NCBI GenBank assembly: GCA_946405485.1
Contig: CAMJHJ010000029.1
Span: 1 to 16,024, forward strand
From: an uncultured Bacteroidales bacterium
GTDB lineage: Bacteria; Bacteroidota; Bacteroidia; Bacteroidales; UBA932
DNA length: 16,024 nt
Direction of reading: 5' to 3'
Shown here: in pieces, positions 7,074 through 14,544 of the stretch
How positions within the stretch are numbered: the stretch's first letter is position 1
How the letters are laid out: the number at the start of each line of letters is the position of its first letter
Notes under the pieces: generated by a model
Seen by the model: the letters and a program-made list of their open reading frames with translations, nothing else
What the model was told of the DNA's origin: nothing
Database searches by the model: none
Translations under genes and position numbers: made by a program

Positions 7074-7910
7074 ATGGAAGATTTCTCAAAATACAACGGC
7101 GAGGGTACGCCCTTGCGCAAGGCGCAGTTAAAGATACTGGAAGTCCTGCTGGAGTTTGACCGGGTCTGTAAAAAGAACGGTTTGATTTACTGGATTGACT
7201 TTGGGTCTTTGTTGGGTGCCGTCCGTCACGGGGGCTTCATTCCCTGGGACGATGACATAGACTTGTCGATGCCACCGGAGGATTACCGGCGTTTCAAGGA
7301 AATTGCACCGTCGGAGTTGGGGGACGATTTCATCCTGCAGACCGAGGTGACGGAGCCGGCTTCGCAGCAAGGAGACGGCATGTTCAAAGTCCGGATGAAG
7401 AATACCCTTTATCTGATGGGCCATGACGATTTTTCGCTTCCGTACAGCAAAGGCATTTTCATCGATATTTTCGAGAGTGTCCCTACTCCCGCCATCAACA
7501 AGAAAGTCTTCGCTTTCTTGGTCAAGCGCATCCGGAAGGCCCACGGTTTCATGCATTATAATAAGCGGCTGAATTTTGGCAACATCATCCGCTGGTTCGT
7601 GTTCCCTGTCTCATTCTTCCTTTTCCATACGGTTATCTGGCGTACCATCTGTCTGTTCAGCCGGAAGGATTGTGAATTCACGCCCATGACAAGGGTCTTG
7701 TACGGCTATCCGTCGCCCCGCACGGCCATTTATCCGTTGAAGGAAATTGAGTTCGAAGGCCACATGTTCCCTTGTCCGAACGATCCGGACCGCAGGCTCC
7801 GGGATATGTGGGGCGATTATATGCAGCTCCCTCCTCCTGACAAGCGGAAAATCCATGCTTGTTTCATCAGTACGGATATTTCCCATGATTTCCAAGGATC
7901 CAACCTATAA
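7074..7910 (+). CDS. LicD-family phosphotransferase (fukutin/FKRP-like)
   Basis: LicD-family proteins transfer a phospho-alcohol (phosphocholine, ribitol-phosphate and others) from a CDP-activated donor to a sugar. The hallmark is clear in this 278-residue protein: GSLLGAVRHGGFIPWDDDID at residues 44-63, with the metal-binding Asp cluster D59-D61 and D63. A second signature, KGIFIDIFE (126-134), follows. Residues about 171-195 form an unusually hydrophobic stretch (IIRWFVFPVSFFLFHTVIW) that could anchor the enzyme to the membrane. The C-terminal half has RRLRDMWGDYMQLPPPDKR, the usual end of the family. It starts 3 bp after the IspD/TarI-like gene. The pair supplies and uses a CDP-alcohol, so the modified group is probably an alditol phosphate. 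Phosphocholine is less likely because the neighbour is not LicC-like. Confidence 0.9.
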   Translation: MEDFSKYNGEGTPLRKAQLKILEVLLEFDRVCKKNGLIYWIDFGSLLGAVRHGGFIPWDDDIDLSMPPEDYRRFKEIAPSELGDDFILQTEVTEPASQQGDGMFKVRMKNTLYLMGHDDFSLPYSKGIFIDIFESVPTPAINKKVFAFLVKRIRKAHGFMHYNKRLNFGNIIRWFVFPVSFFLFHTVIWRTICLFSRKDCEFTPMTRVLYGYPSPRTAIYPLKEIEFEGHMFPCPNDPDRRLRDMWGDYMQLPPPDKRKIHACFISTDISHDFQGSNL

Positions 7911-7924
7911 AGAACGTCTTTCCC

Positions 7925-8938
7925 ATGCCCAAAGTTTCCGTTATCATACCTGTTTTCAACGCGCGGGATTATATCATCCCCTGCGTGGAGTCGCTGACCA
8001 ACCAGAGCCTGGAAGACATTGAGTTGATCTTCGTGGATGACCATGGCTCGGACGACAGTATGGATGCCGTCCGCAACTATGCAGAAGGCTATGGCGGCAA
8101 GAAGCGTTTCCGTTTCCTGGAGACCAGTGTCAATGCCGGTCCCGGCGTGGCCCGTAACGTAGGCATCGACGCCGCGGAAGGGGAGTATGTCGCCTTCGTG
8201 GACAGTGACGACTGGGTGGAGAATGATTTCTGTGAAGCGCTGTACAAGGTCGCCTCCCGGAAAAATGCCGACCTTGCATTCTGCAACCTGCGCCAGGATA
8301 ACCTGCGCAGTGGTTCTTCCGTGGACCTGTACAATCCCAAAGTGAGTTCCGGCGACTTCAATGAAAAGAAACACAAGCTTTTCCTGACGCAGTTCGTCTC
8401 CTATTTCACATCCTTCCTGTACAGGCGGGAGTTCTTGGCTAAGAATGCCTTGCGTTTCCCTGATACGCGGAGCAGTGAAGACAGCAGTTTTCTCGCTTCC
8501 TGCATCCTTGCCGCGGAGCGGATCGCCAGCGTGGAGAAGTCACTCTATCATTATGTGCAGCGCAGCCGGTCGCTGTCCACCAAGGTGGATCCGACCAAGT
8601 ATCAGCAGAAGCTGGGGGCTTTCGACGCCTTCCTCGGCTATGCCAGGCGCCACGACCTTTATGAGAAGTACAAGGAAGAAATCGATTTCCTGTACATCAA
8701 GAAAGCATTCCTGATGGCCGCCCAGACCTATGTGGCCAATGAGCTGAAGCCTGATCCGAAAGTCCTGCAGGATGAGTTGTACGCGACTCTGGTCAAAAAC
8801 GTTCCTGACTACGCCTCCAACCGCTACCTCAAAAAGAACCTGAAAGCGCGGACGATGACGAAATGGATTGCCCGCCATCCCCGGCTCGCCCTCTGGGCCC
8901 TGATACGCCGGGCGCGAAAAAACGCTCCTGAAGTATAG
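7925..8938 (+). CDS. Glycosyltransferase family 2 (GT-A)
   Basis: A 337-residue GT2 enzyme. The catalytic domain begins at PKVSVIIPVFNARDYIIPCVE (2-22, split by the usual N/A turn). It has LEDIELIFVDDHGSDDSMD (29-47), AGPGVARNVGIDAAEGEYVAF (71-91) and the DSD metal-binding motif D93-D95 in VDSDDW. SSEDSSFLASCILAAERI supplies the second acidic (ED) motif expected for the catalytic base. YHYVQRSRSLSTK then closes the domain, as in capsule and teichoic-acid GT2 enzymes. The remaining C-terminal 90 residues are helical and basic, with no membrane span. The gene lies 14 bp after the LicD gene and 11 bp before the acyltransferase, within the same operon. Donor and linkage are unknown. Confidence 0.92.
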   Translation: MPKVSVIIPVFNARDYIIPCVESLTNQSLEDIELIFVDDHGSDDSMDAVRNYAEGYGGKKRFRFLETSVNAGPGVARNVGIDAAEGEYVAFVDSDDWVENDFCEALYKVASRKNADLAFCNLRQDNLRSGSSVDLYNPKVSSGDFNEKKHKLFLTQFVSYFTSFLYRREFLAKNALRFPDTRSSEDSSFLASCILAAERIASVEKSLYHYVQRSRSLSTKVDPTKYQQKLGAFDAFLGYARRHDLYEKYKEEIDFLYIKKAFLMAAQTYVANELKPDPKVLQDELYATLVKNVPDYASNRYLKKNLKARTMTKWIARHPRLALWALIRRARKNAPEV

Positions 8939-8949
8939 CCGGTATCCAG

Positions 8950-9939
8950 ATGGGTCAAGGGAAGAGAGACATAGGACTGGATATCATCCGTTGCGTCGCC
9001 ATCCTGCTGGTCATCCTGCAGCACAGCTGGTCCGGATTGGACCTGGATGTGCAGTCGGGTGCCTTCAGCTATTGGTTCTACTCCGCGCTTTGCATCGGGG
9101 TCCCGCTTTTCGTCATGCTGTCCGGTTCGCTCAATCTGGGCAAGGCCGAAGAGACGGGTAGCTTCTTGAAAAGGCGCTTCCGCCGCATCCTTCTTCCATT
9201 TTTCCTTTGGGCGACGGTCGTTTTTGTCATTTCGGCTTTCGTCGGCAAGTATCCCGAAGTCCGGTCCTTCCGGTCCGGCGTCTCCGCCTTCTTCACCGGT
9301 CTGCTGGAGGGCGGGATCAATCAGGCCTATTGGTATGTTTACATGCTGGCGGGCCTATACCTGCTCACTCCCGTCTTGCAACGGGCTTTCCGTCCTGAGG
9401 ATCCGGACAGCCGGAGACTGCTGGGGTATTGCCTGGCGGTCTGGGCGGTGGTGCAACTGCTGAAAGACCTCTATCCGGCCTTCCTTCCCGTCAAGTACTA
9501 CGCTTTCTCAGCAGATCTGTTCCTGGGGTATTATCTTGCCGGAGCGTATGTCCGTCGTTATCTGACGGACCGTGAACTCCGGAGGCGCTATGGTTCCGTC
9601 GGCTTCCTTGCCGGCGCGGCCTTGACCATGCTGCTCCATGCCTGGGGACATCCGGTCCGTCTCGTAGAGATGACGGAGGTCGTGTGCCTGTTCATGTGGC
9701 TGTCTTCGCTGGAGATTCCGGAAGGGAGGTTGCTGCGCGAGACCACATCCCTCAGCCGCTACAGTTATACGGTTTATCTGACGCATGTAGTGCCGGTCGG
9801 GGCCCTCTGCACGGTTTTCCATGCTCCGGCCGCCCTGGCTCCCGCAGCGGTCTGTCTCATCGTGGCAGTCGTCGAATTCATTTTCTGCCGGCTCCTGGAT
9901 GCCTGGGACCGGCGGCCGAAAGATTGGATCGGATTCTAG
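8950..9939 (+). CDS. Acyltransferase family 3 membrane protein (WecH/OafA-like)
   Basis: A 329-residue integral membrane acyltransferase with about ten hydrophobic helices, expected to O-acylate (usually O-acetylate) a glycan at the inner membrane. The N-terminus carries the conserved family motif: GLDIIRCVAILLVILQHSW (9-27), with Arg14 and the catalytic-type His25. It continues with GVPLFVMLSGSLNLGK and LKRRFRRILLPFFLW. The C-terminal signature SRYSYTVYLTHVVPVGAL is also typical. There is no C-terminal SGNH domain, so this is the short class. It is the last gene of the plus-strand operon that starts at 5338. Its stop is only 3 bp from the stop of the convergent GT10 gene. The acyl group and the sugar position are not predictable. 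Confidence 0.9.
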   Translation: MGQGKRDIGLDIIRCVAILLVILQHSWSGLDLDVQSGAFSYWFYSALCIGVPLFVMLSGSLNLGKAEETGSFLKRRFRRILLPFFLWATVVFVISAFVGKYPEVRSFRSGVSAFFTGLLEGGINQAYWYVYMLAGLYLLTPVLQRAFRPEDPDSRRLLGYCLAVWAVVQLLKDLYPAFLPVKYYAFSADLFLGYYLAGAYVRRYLTDRELRRRYGSVGFLAGAALTMLLHAWGHPVRLVEMTEVVCLFMWLSSLEIPEGRLLRETTSLSRYSYTVYLTHVVPVGALCTVFHAPAALAPAAVCLIVAVVEFIFCRLLDAWDRRPKDWIGF

Positions 9940-9942
9940 GGC

Positions 9943-10971
9943 TTATTTCCTTTTAAACAGACGGTCCAGTTTCCAAAGAACGGAACTGTCGCGCCGTGAT
10001 TTCCAGAGCGTCTTTTTGTAGATGGCCTCCGCGATGCCCCTCAGGCTGTGTCGGTATGCTTTCTCCCGCATCCGGGCTTGCTTCCGGTAGCGGGCGCCCC
10101 AATAGTCACGGCTGAACCGGCGCGCCCGTGCGGGATCCTGGGACAGGATGGCCTCCAGGAAAGCCGTCAACTGTTGCAAGAGCTGCTCCGGCATCCCGGG
10201 ATCGGCCAGGGCGGGGGCGTGGAGCATCGCCAGCTGGCGCTCCGGATCGGCATCGATGGCACAGACGGCCTCGACGACCTCATCCCAACTGCCATAGTCA
10301 TGACAATTGACAAAGGATTCCGGATTGAAAGTCTCCGCAATCAGCGGATCTCCCCAATAGATCGGGATGTTGCCGGCTCCGAAGGCCTGGACGATCTTTT
10401 CCGTCGTATACCCCGGGTGCGAACAGTTCTCAAAGGCAATCGAGAAACGGAATCCTTTCAGAAATTCCAACTTGTCCGCGACAGGACCTCCCACATTGTT
10501 GCGGAAACGCCCGCCGGACGCCACGCGCTTGTATGTGGACAGACGGTCGAAAAACTGGTTCCTTTCGGGGGATGAATTATTGTTGGAACAGACAAAGGCG
10601 CAGAAACCGTCGCGCCCGGCCAGCCATTCCGCATCCGGAACCTGGTGCTTTCCTTCCATCCTTCCGACGTCGGCCGTATAAAGGAGCCAGTTCGGCAGCC
10701 TCAGATAGCGGTCTCCGAACTCCATCCGCTCGAAGCCCAGGGCGTAGTCACAGAGATTGAAGTCCGGCGCCTGGTTCTCGCCGGTATAAAAGATCTTGAT
10801 ACAGTCGTAATCCAGATGGTCGTTGCCGAAAACCGAGAAGAACAGATAATCCGGTTCGTCGCTCAGCACCACCTCTCCCAGCCGGGCCAGGATGCGGGTG
10901 AAGAAATTATCCGCCGGGTCAAACCCGTCCCAGAAATCTGTGAATGCGACCTTGATCTTGCGGGGCTCCAT
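9943..10971 (-). CDS. Glycosyltransferase family 10 (alpha-1,3/4-fucosyltransferase family)
   Basis: GT10 enzymes transfer fucose from GDP-fucose, classically forming Lewis-type structures. In this 342-residue protein the N-terminal domain has KIFYTGENQAPDF (59-71), the family's TGEN motif. The donor-binding domain has YKRVASGGRFRNN (147-159) and the hallmark FSIAFENCSHPGYTTEKI (176-193) followed by VQAFGAGNIPIYWGDP (194-209). The last 50 residues are strongly basic and aromatic (YRKQARMREKAYRHSLR, WKLDRLFKRK), as in Helicobacter fucosyltransferases that use such a tail to bind membranes. It begins 1 bp after the YfhO stop, so the two form one operon. No GDP-fucose synthesis gene lies in the window. 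Family is secure; use of fucose rather than a related deoxysugar, and the linkage, are inferred. Confidence 0.92.
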   Translation of the reverse strand: MEPRKIKVAFTDFWDGFDPADNFFTRILARLGEVVLSDEPDYLFFSVFGNDHLDYDCIKIFYTGENQAPDFNLCDYALGFERMEFGDRYLRLPNWLLYTADVGRMEGKHQVPDAEWLAGRDGFCAFVCSNNNSSPERNQFFDRLSTYKRVASGGRFRNNVGGPVADKLEFLKGFRFSIAFENCSHPGYTTEKIVQAFGAGNIPIYWGDPLIAETFNPESFVNCHDYGSWDEVVEAVCAIDADPERQLAMLHAPALADPGMPEQLLQQLTAFLEAILSQDPARARRFSRDYWGARYRKQARMREKAYRHSLRGIAEAIYKKTLWKSRRDSSVLWKLDRLFKRK

Positions 10972-10972
10972 C

Positions 10973-13414
10973 TCAAGCTTTCTTGAAGCGTTTCACCAGC
11001 GCCGCTGCGATGATGCCGAAAGTGATCAGGTACATCAGGATGCAGAAGATGATGGCAATCGTGTCGCCTTTCCGCACGCTGTCCGGATCGAAAACGAAAT
11101 GGATCTTGTGCTGACCGGCGGGCACGTTCATGGCGCGCAGGAGATAATTCACCCGGAAATGGTCTGCCGGCGAACCGTCGATGGAGGCCTTCCAGCCATG
11201 GGGATAATAGATTTCCGAGAAAACGACGACGCCGGGTTCGGAGCTTGAAACCTCGTAATCCAGGGTCTCCGGCGTATGGGCTGTGAGTCGGATGTCCGCC
11301 TTGTCCGGGATACCGGGCTCGAGGCTGGAAGCCATCGGGACGAACTCCTTGTCAATCACCGCCTCTGTCTCCAGGGAAATGGTCATCAGCGAGTCGATTT
11401 CGGCATTGGCGCCATCCACCGGAATGAGTTTCTCGACGAACCAGGCATTGCCCAAGGCATAGGGATTCAGGCGAATCAGAGGTTGTCCTCCTTCGTCCGG
11501 CGTGATGATGTATTTCCCATTGAGCATTCCGATGACCGGCAGGTGCATCTGGGTGAGATGCCGGTCGATCAGATCCTGATACCGGCGCAGTTTGGCGGCG
11601 CTGTAGCCGCCGATAGATTTGAGCCGGTACGAGGTGCGGGATTCACTGAACGTATTGTCGGCACAGTTCATGACCCGGAAGTACTCGGGATCCTTCAGGA
11701 GTCGTTCCTCGAAAGGCAGCATCTCAAAGATGCTCCGGTTTTCTTTCTTGGCCACGAAATTGTTGTCGTTGAAATAGCGCCGGTCCACAGGCCACATGTC
11801 CAGGACGACCAATACACCGAGTGCGGCGATCATCCAGCCGGTCTTCAGCTTGTCTCTGCAGAACAGATAGAGGACCAGGGCGGATGCGGCGATGAACAGG
11901 AAGGATCGGAAAGAGTCGCTCCGGAACAGTTTGATCCGTTCATCGATCAATGCGTCATAGGCCCATCCGGGCATCTGCTGCGTCAGCATCGCATCGTAGC
12001 CGGATGTGAAGGAGAAGATTGCCGGGCCGAGCAGGGCGAAGAAGAGGCAGAGCCCTCCGGTAATGCCGCCGGCAATCAGGATACTCTTCGTCGCCTTCTC
12101 TTTCGGCACGCTGCCGTCCATCAGCGCCTTGACGGCAAGGAAGCCCAGCAGAGGCATCGCGATCTCCGCGACGATCAGGATGGATGAGACAGCGCGGAAC
12201 TTGTTGTAGAGCGGGAAATACTTGAAGAAGAACTCCGTCAGCCACATGCAGTTATGTCCGAGCGCCAGGGCGGAAGAGAAGAGAGTGGCGGCCAGCAGGG
12301 CCCATTTGTAGGATCCCGGCACGATCAGCAATCCCAGCAGGAAGAGGAAGCAGACGATGGCTCCCATATAGACGTTGCCGGCGGTGAACGGCTGATCACC
12401 CCAGTAGAGCGGGGCCATGTTGCAGAAGGAGGTGGCGCTGCGCTTTTCCACTCCGTGGGAAATGAGGGTCTTATAGAGATCCGAATCTTTTTTCAGGCAG
12501 TAGGTGGAAGAACCTCCCATGAATCCCGGGATGAGGAACGAGAAGGATTCGTCGATACCGTAACTCCACTGGGTCGCATATTCGATATCCAGGCCGTTGG
12601 CCGAACTTTCCTGTCCCTCTTCCACCAGGTCGCTGTGTCCGCCGCGCATCGTTTCCGCGGCGTATTCCGCATTGGCGAACACGTTGGAACTGTTGGTCCC
12701 GATGCCGATGCCGACGGCACAGACGAAAAGGGCGGTCGCAATGAGGAAGTCCCGGATCCGTTTCTCCTTCAGGTGCGTGGCCAGTTCCGCCAGCCACAGC
12801 AGGCCGATCAGCATGAAGATATAATAGGCCATCTGCGGGTGGGCGCTGAATCCGACGGCGGTGAAGATCATCGTCAGGATCACGCCGATCCCGTATTTCT
12901 TCCGGTAGATGAGGTAGAAACCCGCCAGCACCACGCTCATCAGGGCGATGGTGGAGGTTTTGGAGTTATGGGCTGCCGCGATGATCACGATGAAGTAGGA
13001 CGACAGCGTAAGGGCGAACGAGCCCACGATGGCGAGCCACTTGTTGATGTCGAACGACAGCATCAGGATGAAGAAGCAGAAGAAATAAATGATGAAGATC
13101 CAAGGCGTGTGCCAGTGACCCCGCTGAAGGATGCTCTTCAAAGGAGCGAGGAACTTGGAGGACTTGTACTGCCCGCCGCCGATCTGGTAGTTCGGCATGC
13201 CGCTGAACATCGCGCTGTTCCACCAGCTGTGCCGGCCGGTCTGCTGGGTATATTCCACGGATTCCTGGACGGCGGCCTGGGCCAGCTGGCTGTCAGCGGC
13301 AAAGATGACCTTACCCTGCGTCACGGGGAAGCAATAAATGACAGTTGCGGCGATGAATAAGACGGCGGCGACCAGGAAGGCGCCATATTTCTTGAAAAAT
13401 GCTCCGAAATCCAT
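10973..13414 (-). CDS. YfhO-family membrane protein (putative GT-C glycosyltransferase)
   Basis: A very large (813-residue) polytopic membrane protein. I count about 13 hydrophobic helices in the first two thirds, then a soluble region of about 250 residues and a final helix (IAIIFCILMYLITFGIIAAALV region). The C-terminal extracytoplasmic part has YFRVMNCADNTFSESRTSYR, SIGGYSAAKLRRYQDLID and IYYPHGWKASIDG, features of the YfhO family. In Bacillus subtilis, YfhO is implicated in adding GlcNAc to lipoteichoic acid outside the cell, using an undecaprenyl-linked sugar. The frame extends upstream to 13588, but I start at the ATG 13412-13414 (MDFGAFFKKYG), because the extension would overlap the divergent epimerase. 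It is followed after 1 bp by the GT10 gene. The 55-bp gap to the epimerase shows no good promoter box on this strand. The exact reaction is unknown. Confidence 0.88.
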   Translation of the reverse strand: MDFGAFFKKYGAFLVAAVLFIAATVIYCFPVTQGKVIFAADSQLAQAAVQESVEYTQQTGRHSWWNSAMFSGMPNYQIGGGQYKSSKFLAPLKSILQRGHWHTPWIFIIYFFCFFILMLSFDINKWLAIVGSFALTLSSYFIVIIAAAHNSKTSTIALMSVVLAGFYLIYRKKYGIGVILTMIFTAVGFSAHPQMAYYIFMLIGLLWLAELATHLKEKRIRDFLIATALFVCAVGIGIGTNSSNVFANAEYAAETMRGGHSDLVEEGQESSANGLDIEYATQWSYGIDESFSFLIPGFMGGSSTYCLKKDSDLYKTLISHGVEKRSATSFCNMAPLYWGDQPFTAGNVYMGAIVCFLFLLGLLIVPGSYKWALLAATLFSSALALGHNCMWLTEFFFKYFPLYNKFRAVSSILIVAEIAMPLLGFLAVKALMDGSVPKEKATKSILIAGGITGGLCLFFALLGPAIFSFTSGYDAMLTQQMPGWAYDALIDERIKLFRSDSFRSFLFIAASALVLYLFCRDKLKTGWMIAALGVLVVLDMWPVDRRYFNDNNFVAKKENRSIFEMLPFEERLLKDPEYFRVMNCADNTFSESRTSYRLKSIGGYSAAKLRRYQDLIDRHLTQMHLPVIGMLNGKYIITPDEGGQPLIRLNPYALGNAWFVEKLIPVDGANAEIDSLMTISLETEAVIDKEFVPMASSLEPGIPDKADIRLTAHTPETLDYEVSSSEPGVVVFSEIYYPHGWKASIDGSPADHFRVNYLLRAMNVPAGQHKIHFVFDPDSVRKGDTIAIIFCILMYLITFGIIAAALVKRFKKA

Positions 13415-13455
13415 ACAGGTATATGCTTGACTCGCTAAGTTAGTGCTTTTTTTCG

Positions 13456-13463
13456 TAACTTTG
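13456..13463 (+). promoter_or_regulatory. Candidate -7 box of the epimerase operon, nearly leaderless
   Basis: TAACTTTG matches TAnnTTTG exactly and lies only 6 nt before the ATG at 13470. The nearest upstream TTG (13427-13429) is 26 nt away, too far for a standard -33 element, so support comes from the box and its position alone. Predicted leader is 0-3 nt. Confidence 0.6.
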
Positions 13464-13469
13464 TCAGAC

Positions 13470-14540
13470 ATGAATGATAAAAGGACCATACTAGTCACGG
13501 GGGCGGCCGGTTTCATCGGCGCCAATCTCGTGAAACGCCTCTTGCAAGGGGATTCTTTCGATTGTGTCGTCGGCGTCGATTCGCTCAACGATTATTACGA
13601 TGTCCGGATCAAGGAATACCGCCTGTCCAGCCTCGCTGGGGAAGCGGCCCTCCGGCCGGAGAAGGAATGGGTTTTCGTCAAGGGCAACATCGCCGACAAG
13701 GCGCTGGTTTCCAGTCTGTTTGCCCAGTACCGCCCTGCCGTGGTGGTCAACCTGGCCGCTCAGGCGGGCGTCCGCTACAGCATCACCAATCCCGACGCCT
13801 ACATCGAAAGCAACCTCGTGGGCTTTTTCAATATCCTGGAAGCCTGCCGGCACTCTTACGACGGAGGCGCGCCCGGGGTGGAGCATCTGGTCTATGCTTC
13901 CAGTTCATCCGTGTACGGTGCCAATCCCAAGGTGCCGTATTCGACGGAAGATAAGGTGGACAATCCGATCAGCCTCTATGCCGCGACCAAAAAGAGCAAC
14001 GAGTTGATGGCGCATGCCTATTCCAAGCTATACGACATCCCGTCGACAGGGCTCCGCTTCTTCACCGTCTATGGTCCCGCCGGACGTCCGGACATGGCCT
14101 ATTTCAGCTTTACGGACAAGTTGCGGGCGGGGGAGAAGATCCGCATTTTCAACTATGGCAATTGCCTGCGTGATTTCACCTACGTGGATGATATCGTGGA
14201 AGGCGTCGTGCGCATCATCGCCCGGCCGCCGGAGCGCCGCAAGGGTGAGGACGGCCTGCCCGTGCCGCCTTATGCCGTTTATAACATCGGCAACAGTCAT
14301 CCGGAGAACCTGCTGGAGTTCGTGGATATCTTGCAGCAGGAACTGATCGCGGCGGGCGTCCTGCCGGCCGACTATGATTTCGATGCGCACAAGGAGTTGG
14401 TGCCGATGCAGGCCGGCGATGTGCCGGTGACCTATGCCGACACCTCCGCCCTGGAGCGGGATTTCGGGTTCAAGCCGTCGACGCCTCTGCGTGAGGGCCT
14501 CCGTGCATTTGCCCGCTGGTACAAGGAGTTTTATCTGTAG
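13470..14540 (+). CDS. UDP-glucuronate 4-epimerase (NAD-dependent SDR)
   Basis: A 356-residue extended short-chain dehydrogenase expected to convert UDP-glucuronate to UDP-galacturonate. The NAD-binding motif is GAAGFIG (11-17) and the catalytic set is SSSSVYG (144-150) with Tyr170 and Lys174 (YAATK). The UDP-GlcA 4-epimerase subgroup, rather than GalE, is indicated by VDSLNDYYDVRIKEYRL (36-52), AQAGVRYS (97-104) and FFTVYGPAGRPDMAYFSF (197-214). The C-terminus ends in DTSALERDFGF and LREGLRAFARWYKEFY, as in that subgroup. An upstream ATG at 13443 would read through the -7 box, so I use the ATG at 13470. It leads a two-gene operon with the nucleotidyltransferase 4 bp downstream. The UDP-glucose dehydrogenase needed for its substrate is not in the window. 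UDP-GalA would feed the glycan genes here, by inference. Confidence 0.9.
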   Translation: MNDKRTILVTGAAGFIGANLVKRLLQGDSFDCVVGVDSLNDYYDVRIKEYRLSSLAGEAALRPEKEWVFVKGNIADKALVSSLFAQYRPAVVVNLAAQAGVRYSITNPDAYIESNLVGFFNILEACRHSYDGGAPGVEHLVYASSSSVYGANPKVPYSTEDKVDNPISLYAATKKSNELMAHAYSKLYDIPSTGLRFFTVYGPAGRPDMAYFSFTDKLRAGEKIRIFNYGNCLRDFTYVDDIVEGVVRIIARPPERRKGEDGLPVPPYAVYNIGNSHPENLLEFVDILQQELIAAGVLPADYDFDAHKELVPMQAGDVPVTYADTSALERDFGFKPSTPLREGLRAFARWYKEFYL

Positions 14541-14544
14541 CGTC

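Noticed and set aside
7074..7910. Naming the LicD homologue a phosphocholine transferase
   Set aside because: The partner cytidylyltransferase is IspD/TarI-like, and no choline uptake or kinase gene (LicA/LicB) is seen, so an alditol phosphate is more likely.
9925..9965. Bidirectional terminator between the acyltransferase and GT10
   Set aside because: I found no inverted repeat with a T-run in this stretch.
11276..12187. Open frame of 303 codons on the plus strand inside YfhO
   Set aside because: Same reason: antisense to the YfhO C-terminal half, no domain, no promoter or neighbour logic.
12254..13360. Long open frame (368 codons) on the plus strand inside YfhO
   Set aside because: It lies wholly antisense to the clear YfhO coding region, is low-complexity (Gly/Glu/Gln/Arg/Asp-rich) and resembles no family. 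It is a by-product of the GC-rich codon pattern.
13416..13442. Promoter for YfhO on the minus strand (TATACCTG at 13423-13416, or TAACTTAG at 13442-13435)
   Set aside because: The first has two mismatches and touches the ATG. The second has one mismatch in the key TTTG and no -33 element. Neither is strong enough to annotate.
13415..13588. 58-residue N-terminal extension of YfhO
   Set aside because: It would run across the divergent promoter and into the epimerase. Its residues are not membrane-like, while the internal ATG gives a normal YfhO start.
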